Positions 51,920 to 60,440 of a stretch of DNA of 64,000 bases are shown piece after piece (within the stretch, counting starts at the first letter, position 1; each line of letters begins with the position of its first letter). The notes under the pieces were generated by a model. That model saw nothing but the letters and a program-made list of their open reading frames with translations, searched no databases and had not been told where the DNA came from. Source of the stretch: Nodularia sphaerocarpa UHCC 0038 (GTDB lineage Bacteria > Cyanobacteriota > Cyanobacteriia > Cyanobacteriales > Nostocaceae); contig NZ_CP060140.1 in assembly GCF_022376295.1 (NCBI RefSeq), positions 686,356-750,355 on the forward strand, read 5' to 3'. The position numbers were made by a program, and so were the translations under genes.

Positions 51920-54115
51920 ATGCTGAAGAAACTACAAAAAAAACACATTTCTCTCATTGCTTTTGCAGCACTGTTTGCCTTTTCAGCAGGCGCAATGGTA
52001 TCAGCACCTGAGATCGGAAAATTCTTAGGACAAAGGTTAAACCTGTCTCAAAATCAGCCTGAGCAAATATCTCCAGCTAATCAAGCCCAGTCAACCGTAT
52101 TTGCACTAGGATCACAGTCTAGACCAGAACGAGCGGAAAAACTAGAAGCGATCGCCAATGGTTCCAGTTCACCAGACAGGGAACGCGCCCGTTATTTATT
52201 AGCCAGTGATTTAATTGAAACCAGGGATGGGGAAAAGGCTTTAAGTCTTCTGCAAGGACTAGAAAAAAGCTATCCCAGTCTTGGTCCCTATATTTTGCTG
52301 AAACAGGCACAGGCACAAGATATACTGGGTGAGAGTGGTAAGGCTTCGGATCTGAGGCAAAGAGTTCTCAGAGAGTATCCCGAAGCAGCAGGAAAAGCTA
52401 AAGCTTTATATATGATCGCCCTTCCAGAACATCATGATACAGCGATCGCTCAGTTTCCTTCTCATCCCCTCACCTGGGAAATTATTTATAAGCGTTTACA
52501 AGAAAATCCCAATCAGCCACAGTTACGGTTAATTCTGGCGCAGTACGCCTATAATCAAGCTGGAATCGTTGGCGTTTTAGATCAACTAATCAAAGAGCCG
52601 AATCTCAAACCCGAAGAATGGGAAATAGTGGGTACAGCTTATTGGGAAAATAATCAATTTGCCAAAGCTGGTGATGCCTATTTTAAAGCACCTCCAACAT
52701 CTCGCAACCTTTACCGCGCCGCCAGAGGAATACAGATAGGGGGTAAGGAACGGGAAAAGGCGATCGCCACCTATAATCAACTAATACAACAATTTCCCGA
52801 TGCCAGGGAAACGGGACTCGCTTTGTTACGTTTGTCAGAATTGGCTAGAAGCCGTAAGGATGCTTTACCCTATCTGGACAGAATAATTGCGAATTTTCCT
52901 CAACAAGCCAGTACAGCCGTAGTTGAAAAAGCCAAAATTTACCAAGGACTCAACGATCAACAGTCCGCTCAACAAACTTGGGAATTACTCTTAGGCAAAT
53001 ACGCCAGTTCTAATCAAGCCGCAGAGTATCGCTGGAACAAAGCCAACGAACAAGCCAAAGCCAAAAATTACGCAGGGGCTTGGCAATGGGCGCAACCAAT
53101 TGCTACCAACAATCCTAATAGTATTTTAGCTCCCAGAGCAGGCTTTTGGGTGGGCAAATGGGCGCTGACATTAGGAAAGCAACAGGAAGCCAAAGCCGCT
53201 TACGAGTATGTATTGAGTCAATTTCCTTACTCTTATTATGCTTGGCGATCGGCTGCAAACCTGGGGCTGAATGTGGGTAACTTTGACAACGTGCGCCAAT
53301 TGCAACCAGAAATAGTTGCAACTCAACGTCCCGTACCTCCCGCAGGTTCAGACACCTTCAAAGAACTATATTTGCTGGGTGAAGTGAATGATGCTTGGTT
53401 GCAATGGGAAACAGAATTTCTGAATAAACTCCAGCCCACGGTAGCAGAACAATTTACCGAAGGATTAATGCGGCTAGCTAGAGGAAACAATCTCTCAGCA
53501 ATTAGCCTAATTTCTCGATTGGAAGACCGGGAAACACCAGAGGAACAAGCCGAGTATCAGGCTTTGAGCAAAGAGGTAAAATATTGGCAAGCCCGTTATC
53601 CTTTTCCCTATCGCCAGGAAATTAAAAAATGGTCTGCTGAACGGCAGTTAAATCCTTTGCTAGTTACAGGCTTGATGCGTCAAGAGTCCATGTTTGAGCC
53701 AAAAATCAAGTCCGTGGTCGGTGCGACTGGTTTAATGCAGGTCATGCCCGCTACAGGTGAATGGATTGCGCCTCAAATTAATTTGGATAGCAAAACCATT
53801 AATTTAGAAGATCCCAACGAAAATATTAATTTGGGGACATGGTATTTAGATTTTACTCATCGGCAGTATGACAATAATTCCATGTTAGCGATCGCCAGTT
53901 ATAATGCTGGCCCCGGCAACGTCTCCAAATGGCTGCGAACCATTGGTAAAATCGATCCAGACGATTTTGTGGAAGACATTCCTTTTAATGAAACCAAAAA
54001 TTACGTGCGACAAGTATTTGGGAATTACTGGAATTATCTGCGACTTTACAATCCAGAGATTTCGGCTCAGGTAGCAAGATACTCAGATACACATCCACAA
54101 TTGCCTCAGAGGTAA
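51920..54115 (+). CDS. slt: Soluble lytic transglycosylase (Slt70-like)
   Basis: A 731-residue exported enzyme. A signal anchor (ISLIAFAALFAFSAGAMVSA) precedes a long alpha-superhelical TPR-like U domain (about 60-560). The C-terminal SLT domain has the catalytic Glu in GLMRQESMFEP, VVGATGLMQVMPATG and ASYNAGPGNVSKWL. It cleaves the glycan strand of peptidoglycan, forming anhydromuramic ends. It is longer than E. coli Slt70 by about 90 residues. tatC follows downstream on the same strand. Confidence 0.93.
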   Translation: MLKKLQKKHISLIAFAALFAFSAGAMVSAPEIGKFLGQRLNLSQNQPEQISPANQAQSTVFALGSQSRPERAEKLEAIANGSSSPDRERARYLLASDLIETRDGEKALSLLQGLEKSYPSLGPYILLKQAQAQDILGESGKASDLRQRVLREYPEAAGKAKALYMIALPEHHDTAIAQFPSHPLTWEIIYKRLQENPNQPQLRLILAQYAYNQAGIVGVLDQLIKEPNLKPEEWEIVGTAYWENNQFAKAGDAYFKAPPTSRNLYRAARGIQIGGKEREKAIATYNQLIQQFPDARETGLALLRLSELARSRKDALPYLDRIIANFPQQASTAVVEKAKIYQGLNDQQSAQQTWELLLGKYASSNQAAEYRWNKANEQAKAKNYAGAWQWAQPIATNNPNSILAPRAGFWVGKWALTLGKQQEAKAAYEYVLSQFPYSYYAWRSAANLGLNVGNFDNVRQLQPEIVATQRPVPPAGSDTFKELYLLGEVNDAWLQWETEFLNKLQPTVAEQFTEGLMRLARGNNLSAISLISRLEDRETPEEQAEYQALSKEVKYWQARYPFPYRQEIKKWSAERQLNPLLVTGLMRQESMFEPKIKSVVGATGLMQVMPATGEWIAPQINLDSKTINLEDPNENINLGTWYLDFTHRQYDNNSMLAIASYNAGPGNVSKWLRTIGKIDPDDFVEDIPFNETKNYVRQVFGNYWNYLRLYNPEISAQVARYSDTHPQLPQR

Positions 54116-54220
54116 TTAGAAAAACGTATCGCTAAAGCGAAAGCTCCGCTAACGCGTAGCGTGCGCGCAGCGCATACCACAGAGGACACAGAGGACACGG
54201 AGTTATGAGAGTTTGAGAGG

Positions 54221-54263
54221 TTTTTGCCTAAGTTTTCAGACATTCTGAAAACTTAGGCAAAAA
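54221..54263. repeat. Perfect 20-bp inverted repeat upstream of tatC
   Basis: TTTTTGCCTAAGTTTTCAGA (54221-54240) and its exact complement (54244-54263) flank CAT. The T-tract leads and the A-tract follows, the reverse of an intrinsic terminator, so it is a cruciform, an operator or a decayed mobile end. Preceding 54123-54212 carries GCGTAGCG and ACACAGAGGACAC fragments. Confidence 0.9.
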
Positions 54264-54344
54264 TCTTCATGCGGCCAAAAATATAGTTTGGTCGCTGCTT
54301 CCCCGGATACAATAGTTAACAAATGTTGCCTATTGAGCTGACTC

Positions 54345-55130
54345 ATGACACCATCACAAGAAGTAACTACTCCTGATCTCGCCCAAGAGGAATACGGCAA
54401 CTCAGAAATTGATCCTCTCAATGAGTTACCAGATGAAGTCGAAATGTCCCTTTTCGACCATTTAGAAGAGTTACGACAACGGATTTTCTATTCTCTAATT
54501 GCTGTCGCAGTTGGTGTAATTGGCTGTTTCATCGCCGTCAAGCCCATTGTCAAGTTATTGGAAGTTCCAGCCCAAGGAGTCAAATTTCTCCAACTTGCGC
54601 CCGGAGAATATTTCTTTGTCTCCATCAAAGTCGCAGGTTACAGTGGCTTGGTGCTTTCTAGTCCCTTCATTCTGTACCAAATTATCCAGTTCCTGCTTCC
54701 AGGACTAACACGCCGGGAACGGCGTTTACTGGGGCCAGTAGTTTTAGGTTCCAGTGTGCTGTTTGCAGGTGGTTTAGTATTTGCCTACTTGCTGCTTATC
54801 CCCGCCGCTTTGAATTTCTTCATTAGCTACGGTGAAGATGTTGTAGACCAACTTTGGTCGATTGACAAATACTTTGAATTTGTGCTGCTATTGTTATTTA
54901 GCACTGGTTTAGCATTTCAAATTCCGATTATCCAAGTATTACTAGGTAATTTGGGAATTGTTTCTTCTAAAATGATGATTGCTGGCTGGCGTTTTGTAAT
55001 TATGGGAGCAGTAATTCTCGGTGCTGTCCTCACCCCTTCCACTGACCCCCTCACCCAAAGTCTGTTAGCAGGCGCAGTATTAGGACTGTACTTTGGTGGT
55101 ATTGGTCTAGTGAAACTCACAGGTAAATGA
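54345..55130 (+). CDS. tatC: Sec-independent translocase TatC
   Basis: A 261-residue, six-helix membrane protein. A cytoplasmic N-terminus of about 35 acidic residues leads to SLFDHLEELRQRIFYS, the TatC signature. It also shows FFVSIKVAGYSGLVLSSPF and TPSTDPLTQSLLAG. It recognises twin-arginine signals and builds the Tat channel in plasma and thylakoid membranes. No tatA is adjacent. Its stop overlaps the next start as ATGA. Confidence 0.94.
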   Translation: MTPSQEVTTPDLAQEEYGNSEIDPLNELPDEVEMSLFDHLEELRQRIFYSLIAVAVGVIGCFIAVKPIVKLLEVPAQGVKFLQLAPGEYFFVSIKVAGYSGLVLSSPFILYQIIQFLLPGLTRRERRLLGPVVLGSSVLFAGGLVFAYLLLIPAALNFFISYGEDVVDQLWSIDKYFEFVLLLLFSTGLAFQIPIIQVLLGNLGIVSSKMMIAGWRFVIMGAVILGAVLTPSTDPLTQSLLAGAVLGLYFGGIGLVKLTGK

Positions 55131-55462
55131 CACAAATTAATTATGATGACTTTGAGCAAGTCGAAATTCGTGTTGGCAGAATTATCGAAGTAACAGATTT
55201 TCCCCAAGCACGAAAACCAGCTTACAAACTGTGGATAGACTTTGGTGAATTGGGCGTTAAAAAATCTAGCGCCCAAATTACTAAACTGTATGATTTAGAA
55301 GATTTAAAAAACAGATTAATCTTAGCTGTGACTAACTTTCCACCTCGTCAAATAGCTGATTTTATGTCAGAAGTTTTAGTCTTAGGCGTAGCTGGTGAAA
55401 ATGGCGAAGTTGTGTTAATTCAACCAGATAGAGATGTGCCATTAGGTAAAAGAATTTCATAA
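55127..55462 (+). CDS. CsaA-like tRNA-binding-domain chaperone
   Basis: A 111-residue OB-fold protein. FEQVEIRVGRIIEVTDFP, KPAYKLWIDFGELGVKKSSAQIT and VLGVAGENGEVVLIQPDRDVPLGKRI match CsaA, a homodimeric protein with secretion-chaperone activity that shares the tRNA-binding fold of Trbp111. The gene overlaps tatC by 4 bp, so the two are translationally coupled. That suggests it serves exported proteins, possibly Tat substrates. Confidence 0.87.
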   Translation: MTQINYDDFEQVEIRVGRIIEVTDFPQARKPAYKLWIDFGELGVKKSSAQITKLYDLEDLKNRLILAVTNFPPRQIADFMSEVLVLGVAGENGEVVLIQPDRDVPLGKRIS

Positions 55463-55479
55463 AAGAACCTCACCCCCAG

Positions 55480-55504
55480 CCCCTCTCCTTGCTAACGAGA
55501 GGGG
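55480..55504. repeat. Interspersed hairpin CCCCTCTC/GAGAGGGG
   Basis: Perfect 8-bp arms around a 9-nt loop, in the ACCTCACCCCC...context of a repeat common in cyanobacteria. The following 55541-55620 has GACCTCTGCGCCTCTGTGG and GCGCACGCTACGCG fragments. It lies between convergent genes. Confidence 0.65.
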
Positions 55505-55634
55505 AGAATTTGACGCAAATTCTGATAATCCTGACGCAAAATCTCTCTCAAACTCGCATTTCTCCGTGACCTCTGCGCCTCTGTGGTATGCGCTACGCGC
55601 ACGCTACGCGAACGTTCCTCCATATTAAAAAAAA

Positions 55635-56315
55635 TCAGCCATCAGCAGCTTCTTCCGTGGCTAACTTCTGACCAATCTTCGGTTCCATACCAGCAAGCAA
55701 CCGCTCAATATTAGTCCGGTGGCGTAAAATCACATACAAACCCCCAGCAACACCAAACAGGATATAAGGTAGCGGTTGATGTAGAAATACCATCAAAATA
55801 GGAACAGCGATCGCACCGCTAATCGAACTCAATGATACAATCCTAGAGATAGCGATAAACAGAGCAAAAACCCCGGCTGTAGCCAATCCCACCTGCCAAT
55901 TCATCGCCAATAAAATGCCTAAACTGGTAGCCACAGACTTACCACCAGAAAAGCCCAAAAAAATTGATTTACTGTGTCCCAAAATAGCGAATAAACCAGA
56001 TAAAGTAATTATCCAGGGTTGCCAAATTGGGATATCTACCGTTGAGGGGATAAGATTTTGATTAGGAGCATAAGAGAATAACCAATAGACAAGAGCGATC
56101 GCTAAAACACCCTTCAAGCAATCAATCACTAAAACCAACACACCCGGCCCTTTCCCCAAAGTCCTTAATACATTAGTTGCGCCAGTTGAACCCGAACCAA
56201 CCTCCCGAATATCAATACCCTTCAAAAGCTTCCCCGCAATGTAGCCAGTAGGAAAAGAACCCAACAGATAAGCTACCACCAAAGCCACACCACATAAACC
56301 GAGCCAAATAGCCAT
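55635..56315 (-). CDS. plsY: Acyl-phosphate glycerol-3-phosphate acyltransferase PlsY
   Basis: A 226-residue membrane enzyme with about six helices. Its three active-site loops are visible: GSFPTGYIAGK plus GSGSTGATNVLR, GHSKSIFLGFSGGKSVAT, and the C-terminal RHRTNIERLLAG. It makes lysophosphatidate from acyl-phosphate, the first step of membrane lipid assembly. It ends a group with MlaE permease, DUF3119 and DUF3086 genes on the same strand. Confidence 0.94.
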   Translation of the reverse strand: MAIWLGLCGVALVVAYLLGSFPTGYIAGKLLKGIDIREVGSGSTGATNVLRTLGKGPGVLVLVIDCLKGVLAIALVYWLFSYAPNQNLIPSTVDIPIWQPWIITLSGLFAILGHSKSIFLGFSGGKSVATSLGILLAMNWQVGLATAGVFALFIAISRIVSLSSISGAIAVPILMVFLHQPLPYILFGVAGGLYVILRHRTNIERLLAGMEPKIGQKLATEEAADG

Positions 56316-56328
56316 AATTAAATCAGAG

Positions 56329-56354
56329 AACAGTTAACAGTTAACAGTTAACAG
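56329..56354. repeat. 7-bp tandem repeat (AACAGTT)n
   Basis: About 3.7 units between plsY and the DUF3086 gene. The adjoining 56360-56420 carries TGTGTAGCCTACGGCAAGCC and ATCTGTG fragments. Confidence 0.9.
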
Positions 56355-56460
56355 ACAACAGAGAACATTCAGATGTATTTATCTGTGTAGCCTACGGCAA
56401 GCCGCTAACGCGTCTACATCTGTGTTCATCTGTGGATCATTAATCTTCCCGTATCTACTA

Positions 56461-57759
56461 TTAAAAATCATCATTGTAACTTTTCATAGCTTTAGGGTCA
56501 GGAGCAAAAGCCAACCACAAAGGAAATTGCAGCATTGCTAAACTAATTTGCTCAAACGAATCATCAATGATAATTAAAGGTAATTGATTAGCCTTCACCA
56601 ATCGGTCAGCCTTTTGAGCCAAAGCTTCAGGCGTTTCAAACAAAGCCACACCTCTATCCGGGCCAAAATCAGGGCGAGCAATTCCCAAGCAGTCTTGCAA
56701 ACCGCGCCGCCATTCACCCAAACGTTCTGGTGAATTAGCTAAAACCAGAGTGCGGATGCGATCGCCATATAACTTGTGTAATATCGAAGCCACAGCCGAA
56801 GCAATCAGAATATTCTGCAAGCGGCTACCCATACTCCGCAAAGCACCCCGTCCCCCTTGGCTGAAGAACCAATCAGAAACTCGTTCAGCGTGGACAGGTT
56901 CAAAAGTCCGGCGTAGTTGCCAAGGCGCGCCATAATAATCAGGTTTGCTGCGATATTGGTCAATCAGGCGGCGAATTTTACTTGTAGTATCTTGAAACTG
57001 TTGTTGGGCAAATTGCGGTGTTCCCGGCTGTTCTGAGGCTGCTTTCACCTCTTGCACAACAGGTTTGGCTCGTTCTACCACCACAGGTGGTATCAGTTGC
57101 AATTGCTCTGCTGACATAGCCAAATCCTGTAAACTACCAGTGAGATAGTCTTTAAAGCCCTGCACCCGAATAGCTAAATCTTGGGATGTTCCCGCAAAAG
57201 TCGTTCGCATTTCATTCCGAATGCGTTCTTGGCGGCGTTCTAGCTGTTCTACAGAAATTTGCAGTGCTTGTTTGCGTTGTTCTAGCTGCACCAGCGACTC
57301 TTGTACAAGTCGTCCCAGAGAAGTTTGAGTTTCACCTAATTGTTTCTGAAGCGTTTTATAAGAAACTTCTAGATTAGCTATTTCTGCCTTCAGCGCTGCT
57401 TCTGTAAATTGCAACTCAGCAACTCTTGCCTCAGCCTGGGCGTACAGTGAATTATCTTGGGACGCTGATTTTACGTCTGACTTTATTACAAGAGTTTCTG
57501 CTTCCAACTCCACTGCGGTAAATTCAACAGTTGACTCTTCTATGGACTCAATCACAGAATCTACCACTTCTGGATGAGAAAGAATTGGCTGAATATCTGG
57601 GTTATTTTCTTGTATATCAGGTGATGAAGTTAGCGCTTCTGCTTCCAGGACTGACTCTACAGATGAGTTTTCCGGCTTTTCTGGCTTTGGGTTGTCTACT
57701 TCTATTTGTTCCAACCACTCATCAATCTGTTCTGGAGTTTGAGATTCCTCTGGGTTCAT
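56461..57759 (-). CDS. DUF3086 domain protein
   Basis: A 432-residue protein conserved in cyanobacteria. The acidic low-complexity start (1-110) is followed by a coiled coil of about 90 residues (FTEAALKAEIANLEVSYK to RIRNEMRTTF). The DUF3086 domain (about 275-432) has YGAPWQLRRTFEPVHAERV and RALRSMGSRLQNILIAS-type sequence. Function unknown. ATG 57759 is preferred to a TTG two codons upstream. Gene order beside DUF3119 and a lipid-transport permease suggests an envelope role, inferred. Confidence 0.82.
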   Translation of the reverse strand: MNPEESQTPEQIDEWLEQIEVDNPKPEKPENSSVESVLEAEALTSSPDIQENNPDIQPILSHPEVVDSVIESIEESTVEFTAVELEAETLVIKSDVKSASQDNSLYAQAEARVAELQFTEAALKAEIANLEVSYKTLQKQLGETQTSLGRLVQESLVQLEQRKQALQISVEQLERRQERIRNEMRTTFAGTSQDLAIRVQGFKDYLTGSLQDLAMSAEQLQLIPPVVVERAKPVVQEVKAASEQPGTPQFAQQQFQDTTSKIRRLIDQYRSKPDYYGAPWQLRRTFEPVHAERVSDWFFSQGGRGALRSMGSRLQNILIASAVASILHKLYGDRIRTLVLANSPERLGEWRRGLQDCLGIARPDFGPDRGVALFETPEALAQKADRLVKANQLPLIIIDDSFEQISLAMLQFPLWLAFAPDPKAMKSYNDDF

Positions 57760-57865
57760 AAACAATAATGCAATTCCTATGATGCAAATAAATAACTTTC
57801 ACAAAATATAGTCTAAATTCAAAACCACTCAGCATGGTCTACGCTCACAGAACTTAAAACCACAC

Positions 57866-58282
57866 TCATATACGTGGACAACGTTCTTCTAGGCAAGATT
57901 TCAGGATTTTAGGGTCAAACAAAATCGGTAAAAAGTGAATGCTCTTAACTTCCTTAAAATAAAACAGGATGGGAATACCATTCCAAAATATCCGCCAGTT
58001 TTGCCATTCCTGGTAAGGAAAGCGCCGCAGTAATTTTTCGCCTCGATAGATATCTAAATCTGTAGCAGTGAAGTGTAACCGAATTGTCAGAGTTTGAATT
58101 AAAAGAAATAAACCCAACAATGCGATTACTACTCCTACCCAAAGCTGCACTACCACTAATGGAATAGCAGCAGTTAGCAACACAATAGGGATGCTGTAGC
58201 TAGGCTGGAGTTCTACAGTTGATGTAGAATCAGGCGCGAATGAACTTGTCACAGTTTCCAATCCTGTTTTATTAGTAGACAT
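57866..58282 (-). CDS. DUF3119 domain membrane protein
   Basis: A 138-residue protein. A two-helix membrane hairpin (IPIVLLTAAIPLVVVQLW and VGVVIALLGLFLLIQTL) is followed by a PH-like cytoplasmic stretch (LHFTATDLDIYRGEKLLRRFPY) and IPILFYFKEVKSIHFLPILF. This matches the cyanobacterial DUF3119 family. Function unknown. It sits between the MlaE permease and DUF3086 genes. Confidence 0.82.
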   Translation of the reverse strand: MSTNKTGLETVTSSFAPDSTSTVELQPSYSIPIVLLTAAIPLVVVQLWVGVVIALLGLFLLIQTLTIRLHFTATDLDIYRGEKLLRRFPYQEWQNWRIFWNGIPILFYFKEVKSIHFLPILFDPKILKSCLEERCPRI

Positions 58283-58316
58283 CTATCTATTTTAAGAGTT
58301 AAGGGTTCTGAGTAGA

Positions 58317-58353
58317 AAACTCCCTACTCCCCACTCCTTACTCCCTACTCCCC
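58317..58353. repeat. 7-bp tandem repeat (CTCCCTA)n
   Basis: About five imperfect units immediately after the MlaE-type permease stop. The same unit recurs at 59250 and 59464 around the 205-bp element. Confidence 0.85.
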
Positions 58354-59151
58354 TCAAAACCCTTGCAACAATGCACCACCCGTTCCCTGAAACATTAACC
58401 ATGAAAGAAAGAAGTTGCTGGTAAATATAATCAGCAAGGAAGTAACAACAGCCGTTGTGGTTGATTGTCCCACGCCTTTAGCTCCTCCCTTTGTAGTTAA
58501 ACCCCAACTGCAACCAATAACTGCGATTAGCAAGCCAAAGCAGCACGCCTTAATTAAAGCGCTGATAATGTCCCAAATGCCGACAAGGTTACGAGCTGAG
58601 TCTAGAAATACAGTATCGGCAATACCATATATATTCGTCGCAATAACTAATCCCCCTAAAATCCCTGTAATTAAAGACAGAAGGGTTAAAATCGGCAGCA
58701 TTAAGCAGCAAGCCAGGACGCGAGGGATAACGAGGTAATCAATGGGATCAGTTTTTAAGATAAATAAAGCATCGATTTGCTCAGTTACCCGCATAGTACC
58801 TATTTCGGCTGCAAAGGCAGAACCAACTCTTCCCGCCAAAACTACTGCGGTTAGCACGGGTGACAGTTCTCGTGTCAATGCTACCGCCAGTACTCCGCCC
58901 ACGAGATTAGAAGCGCCAAAGTTAATAAACTCCCGCGCTACCTGAATTGTAAACACTGCGCCCACAAACACAGCCGTTAACAGGGCAATAAATAAGGAAT
59001 CTGGCCCAACAGCTGCCATTTGCTCTAAAGTGTTGCGCCAATTAATTTTCCCCCTCAAGAGGTGAACTATTACTTGTCCACCCAGGAAAATCGCCGCCAG
59101 CAGTCGCTGACTCCATGCTCCTAAACTGGATTTTGATTTAGTTTCACTCAA
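58354..59151 (-). CDS. MlaE family lipid ABC transporter permease
   Basis: A 265-residue permease with about five helices. FTIQVAREFINFGASNLVGG, LTRELSPVLTAVVLAGRVGSA and the EQIDALFILKTDPIDYLVIPR loop are the MlaE/TGD1 signature. In plants and cyanobacteria such permeases move lipids between membranes with an MCE protein and ATPase, neither of which is in the window. It is the first gene of the DUF3119-DUF3086-plsY group. Confidence 0.92.
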   Translation of the reverse strand: MSETKSKSSLGAWSQRLLAAIFLGGQVIVHLLRGKINWRNTLEQMAAVGPDSLFIALLTAVFVGAVFTIQVAREFINFGASNLVGGVLAVALTRELSPVLTAVVLAGRVGSAFAAEIGTMRVTEQIDALFILKTDPIDYLVIPRVLACCLMLPILTLLSLITGILGGLVIATNIYGIADTVFLDSARNLVGIWDIISALIKACCFGLLIAVIGCSWGLTTKGGAKGVGQSTTTAVVTSLLIIFTSNFFLSWLMFQGTGGALLQGF

Positions 59152-59192
59152 TGTTTTGTGGCTAAGTCGGTAACTGCATTAAGAATAGCGGA

Positions 59193-59235
59193 TGTCATTG
59201 GTCATTGGTCATTTGTCATTTGTCATTTGTCATTA
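59193..59235. repeat. 7-bp tandem repeat (GTCATTG/GTCATTT)n
   Basis: About six units of the same family as at 7881 and 10223, upstream of the MlaE permease start. Confidence 0.92.
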
Positions 59236-59249
59236 GGAAAAAACTTCCC

Positions 59250-59498
59250 CCCTACTCCCTACGGTGTACACACAAGTGATCGAATCACTCCCAATCCTCG
59301 AATTACCCCACCCTAACCCGGACCTTGCAAAGGGGAGGGAACTAGATTTTCCGGTTTCCCCCCTAAACCCCTTCGGGGATGCGCCTTCGGCGTAGTGCAA
59401 GGGGGGATTAAGGGGGGTAAAACCCGGATGTGAAAGCCACGACGATTTGTGTGTATACCGTAGCCCTACTCCCTACTCCCTACTCCCTACTGCCTACT
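59250..59498. mobile_element. 205-bp MITE-like element inserted in a CTCCCTA array
   Basis: The element is 59259-59463. 17-bp TIRs (CTACGGTGTACACACAA and partner) differ at one position. CCCTACTCC lies on both sides (59250-59258, 59464-59472), and on the right the 7-bp CCCTACT array continues to 59498. The core has CCCCCCTAA/TTAAGGGGGG and CCCCTTCGGGG hairpins. Confidence 0.8.
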
Positions 59499-59795
59499 CG
59501 GACGGGTGAAATATTAACTTAATTTAAAGCTCGTCTCAGAAAGTAAAGTTGCGTAACTGCTGTTTTTATCGCATTATTACGAAATATTATGGAGCCAAAG
59601 CTTTGTATTATCGGGTTTTCAGATAATTTTAGCGTTTTTAATCCTCAATTTATCTGATTTCACAGGGGGCTGTTTCTTTTAATGGAAACTTAAGATTTTT
59701 GACATATCTCCTGTTGAGGAGCGATCGCCCGTATTGTGGAAGATGACATCTCAGTTTTCAGCGATTATTCACTTTATCAACGGAGCTTGCTGTAA
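59499..59795. other. Promoter region of the small membrane protein gene
   Basis: About 300 bp of moderately AT-rich sequence with a HIP1 core (GCGATCGC, near 59721). No repeat or RNA gene recognised. Confidence 0.5.
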
Positions 59796-60092
59796 ATGTC
59801 TGTTTTCACCAACTTCCTCCGCTCCCTACTGCTGACTATATTTTTTAGCTTTATCGCTCCCATGTCCTTAGTCGGCGGCGTATTATTCTTTTTGCCCCTC
59901 ATCGGTCACTTTCGGGCTTTACAAGGAGCCACTGAAGCCAGCGCGACTCGGATCATGCATTTTCTCGCTGTTTTTGGCAGTGGTCATCCCCTTCATGGAC
60001 TTGTGATCATTAGTTTGACTTGTAGTTTCGTTGGGGCGCTATTTGACACTTATGCTTATTATCGTTATCAAATTTTACGCATCGATTCTTAA
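59796..60092 (+). CDS. Small membrane protein, function unknown
   Basis: A 98-residue protein with two membrane helices (LLLTIFFSFIAPMSLVGGVLF and LVIISLTCSFVGALFDTYAY-type) and a short HPLHG loop between them. It looks like a conserved cyanobacterial protein but I cannot name the family. sppA lies 348 bp downstream. Confidence 0.65.
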   Translation: MSVFTNFLRSLLLTIFFSFIAPMSLVGGVLFFLPLIGHFRALQGATEASATRIMHFLAVFGSGHPLHGLVIISLTCSFVGALFDTYAYYRYQILRIDS

Positions 60093-60440
60093 ATCATCAG
60101 AACACTTGTTTGGGTGTTCACAGACAAATTCAGATCCTGCCATCTGTAACCTAGATACCCATTACTTTTACTAGGTTGATATCATTAACTTTTTTTTAAT
60201 AAATATTAATTAAATTATCAATAGTTACTAAATGATAACAAAGTATGCTATTGCAGTTTTAATTCAGTATTAACCAAAATTGTAACTTTATATTTCCATA
60301 AATATACGCAGTAAATCTAAAAATTTAATTAAGATTTTCCATAGGATCATGGCTGCTGGTTTTTTTGCACAGAGGAAAGTGCGACGTTTGAGGGCTGGGC
60401 AATTTATATTGAGTGTATTACAGAGGTTTTTTAACTGCTC
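60093..60440. other. AT-rich intergenic region
   Basis: GAACAC/GTGTTC (60109-60128) can form a hairpin shortly after the stop. The rest is AT-rich with no other feature seen. It presumably holds the sppA promoter. Confidence 0.5.
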
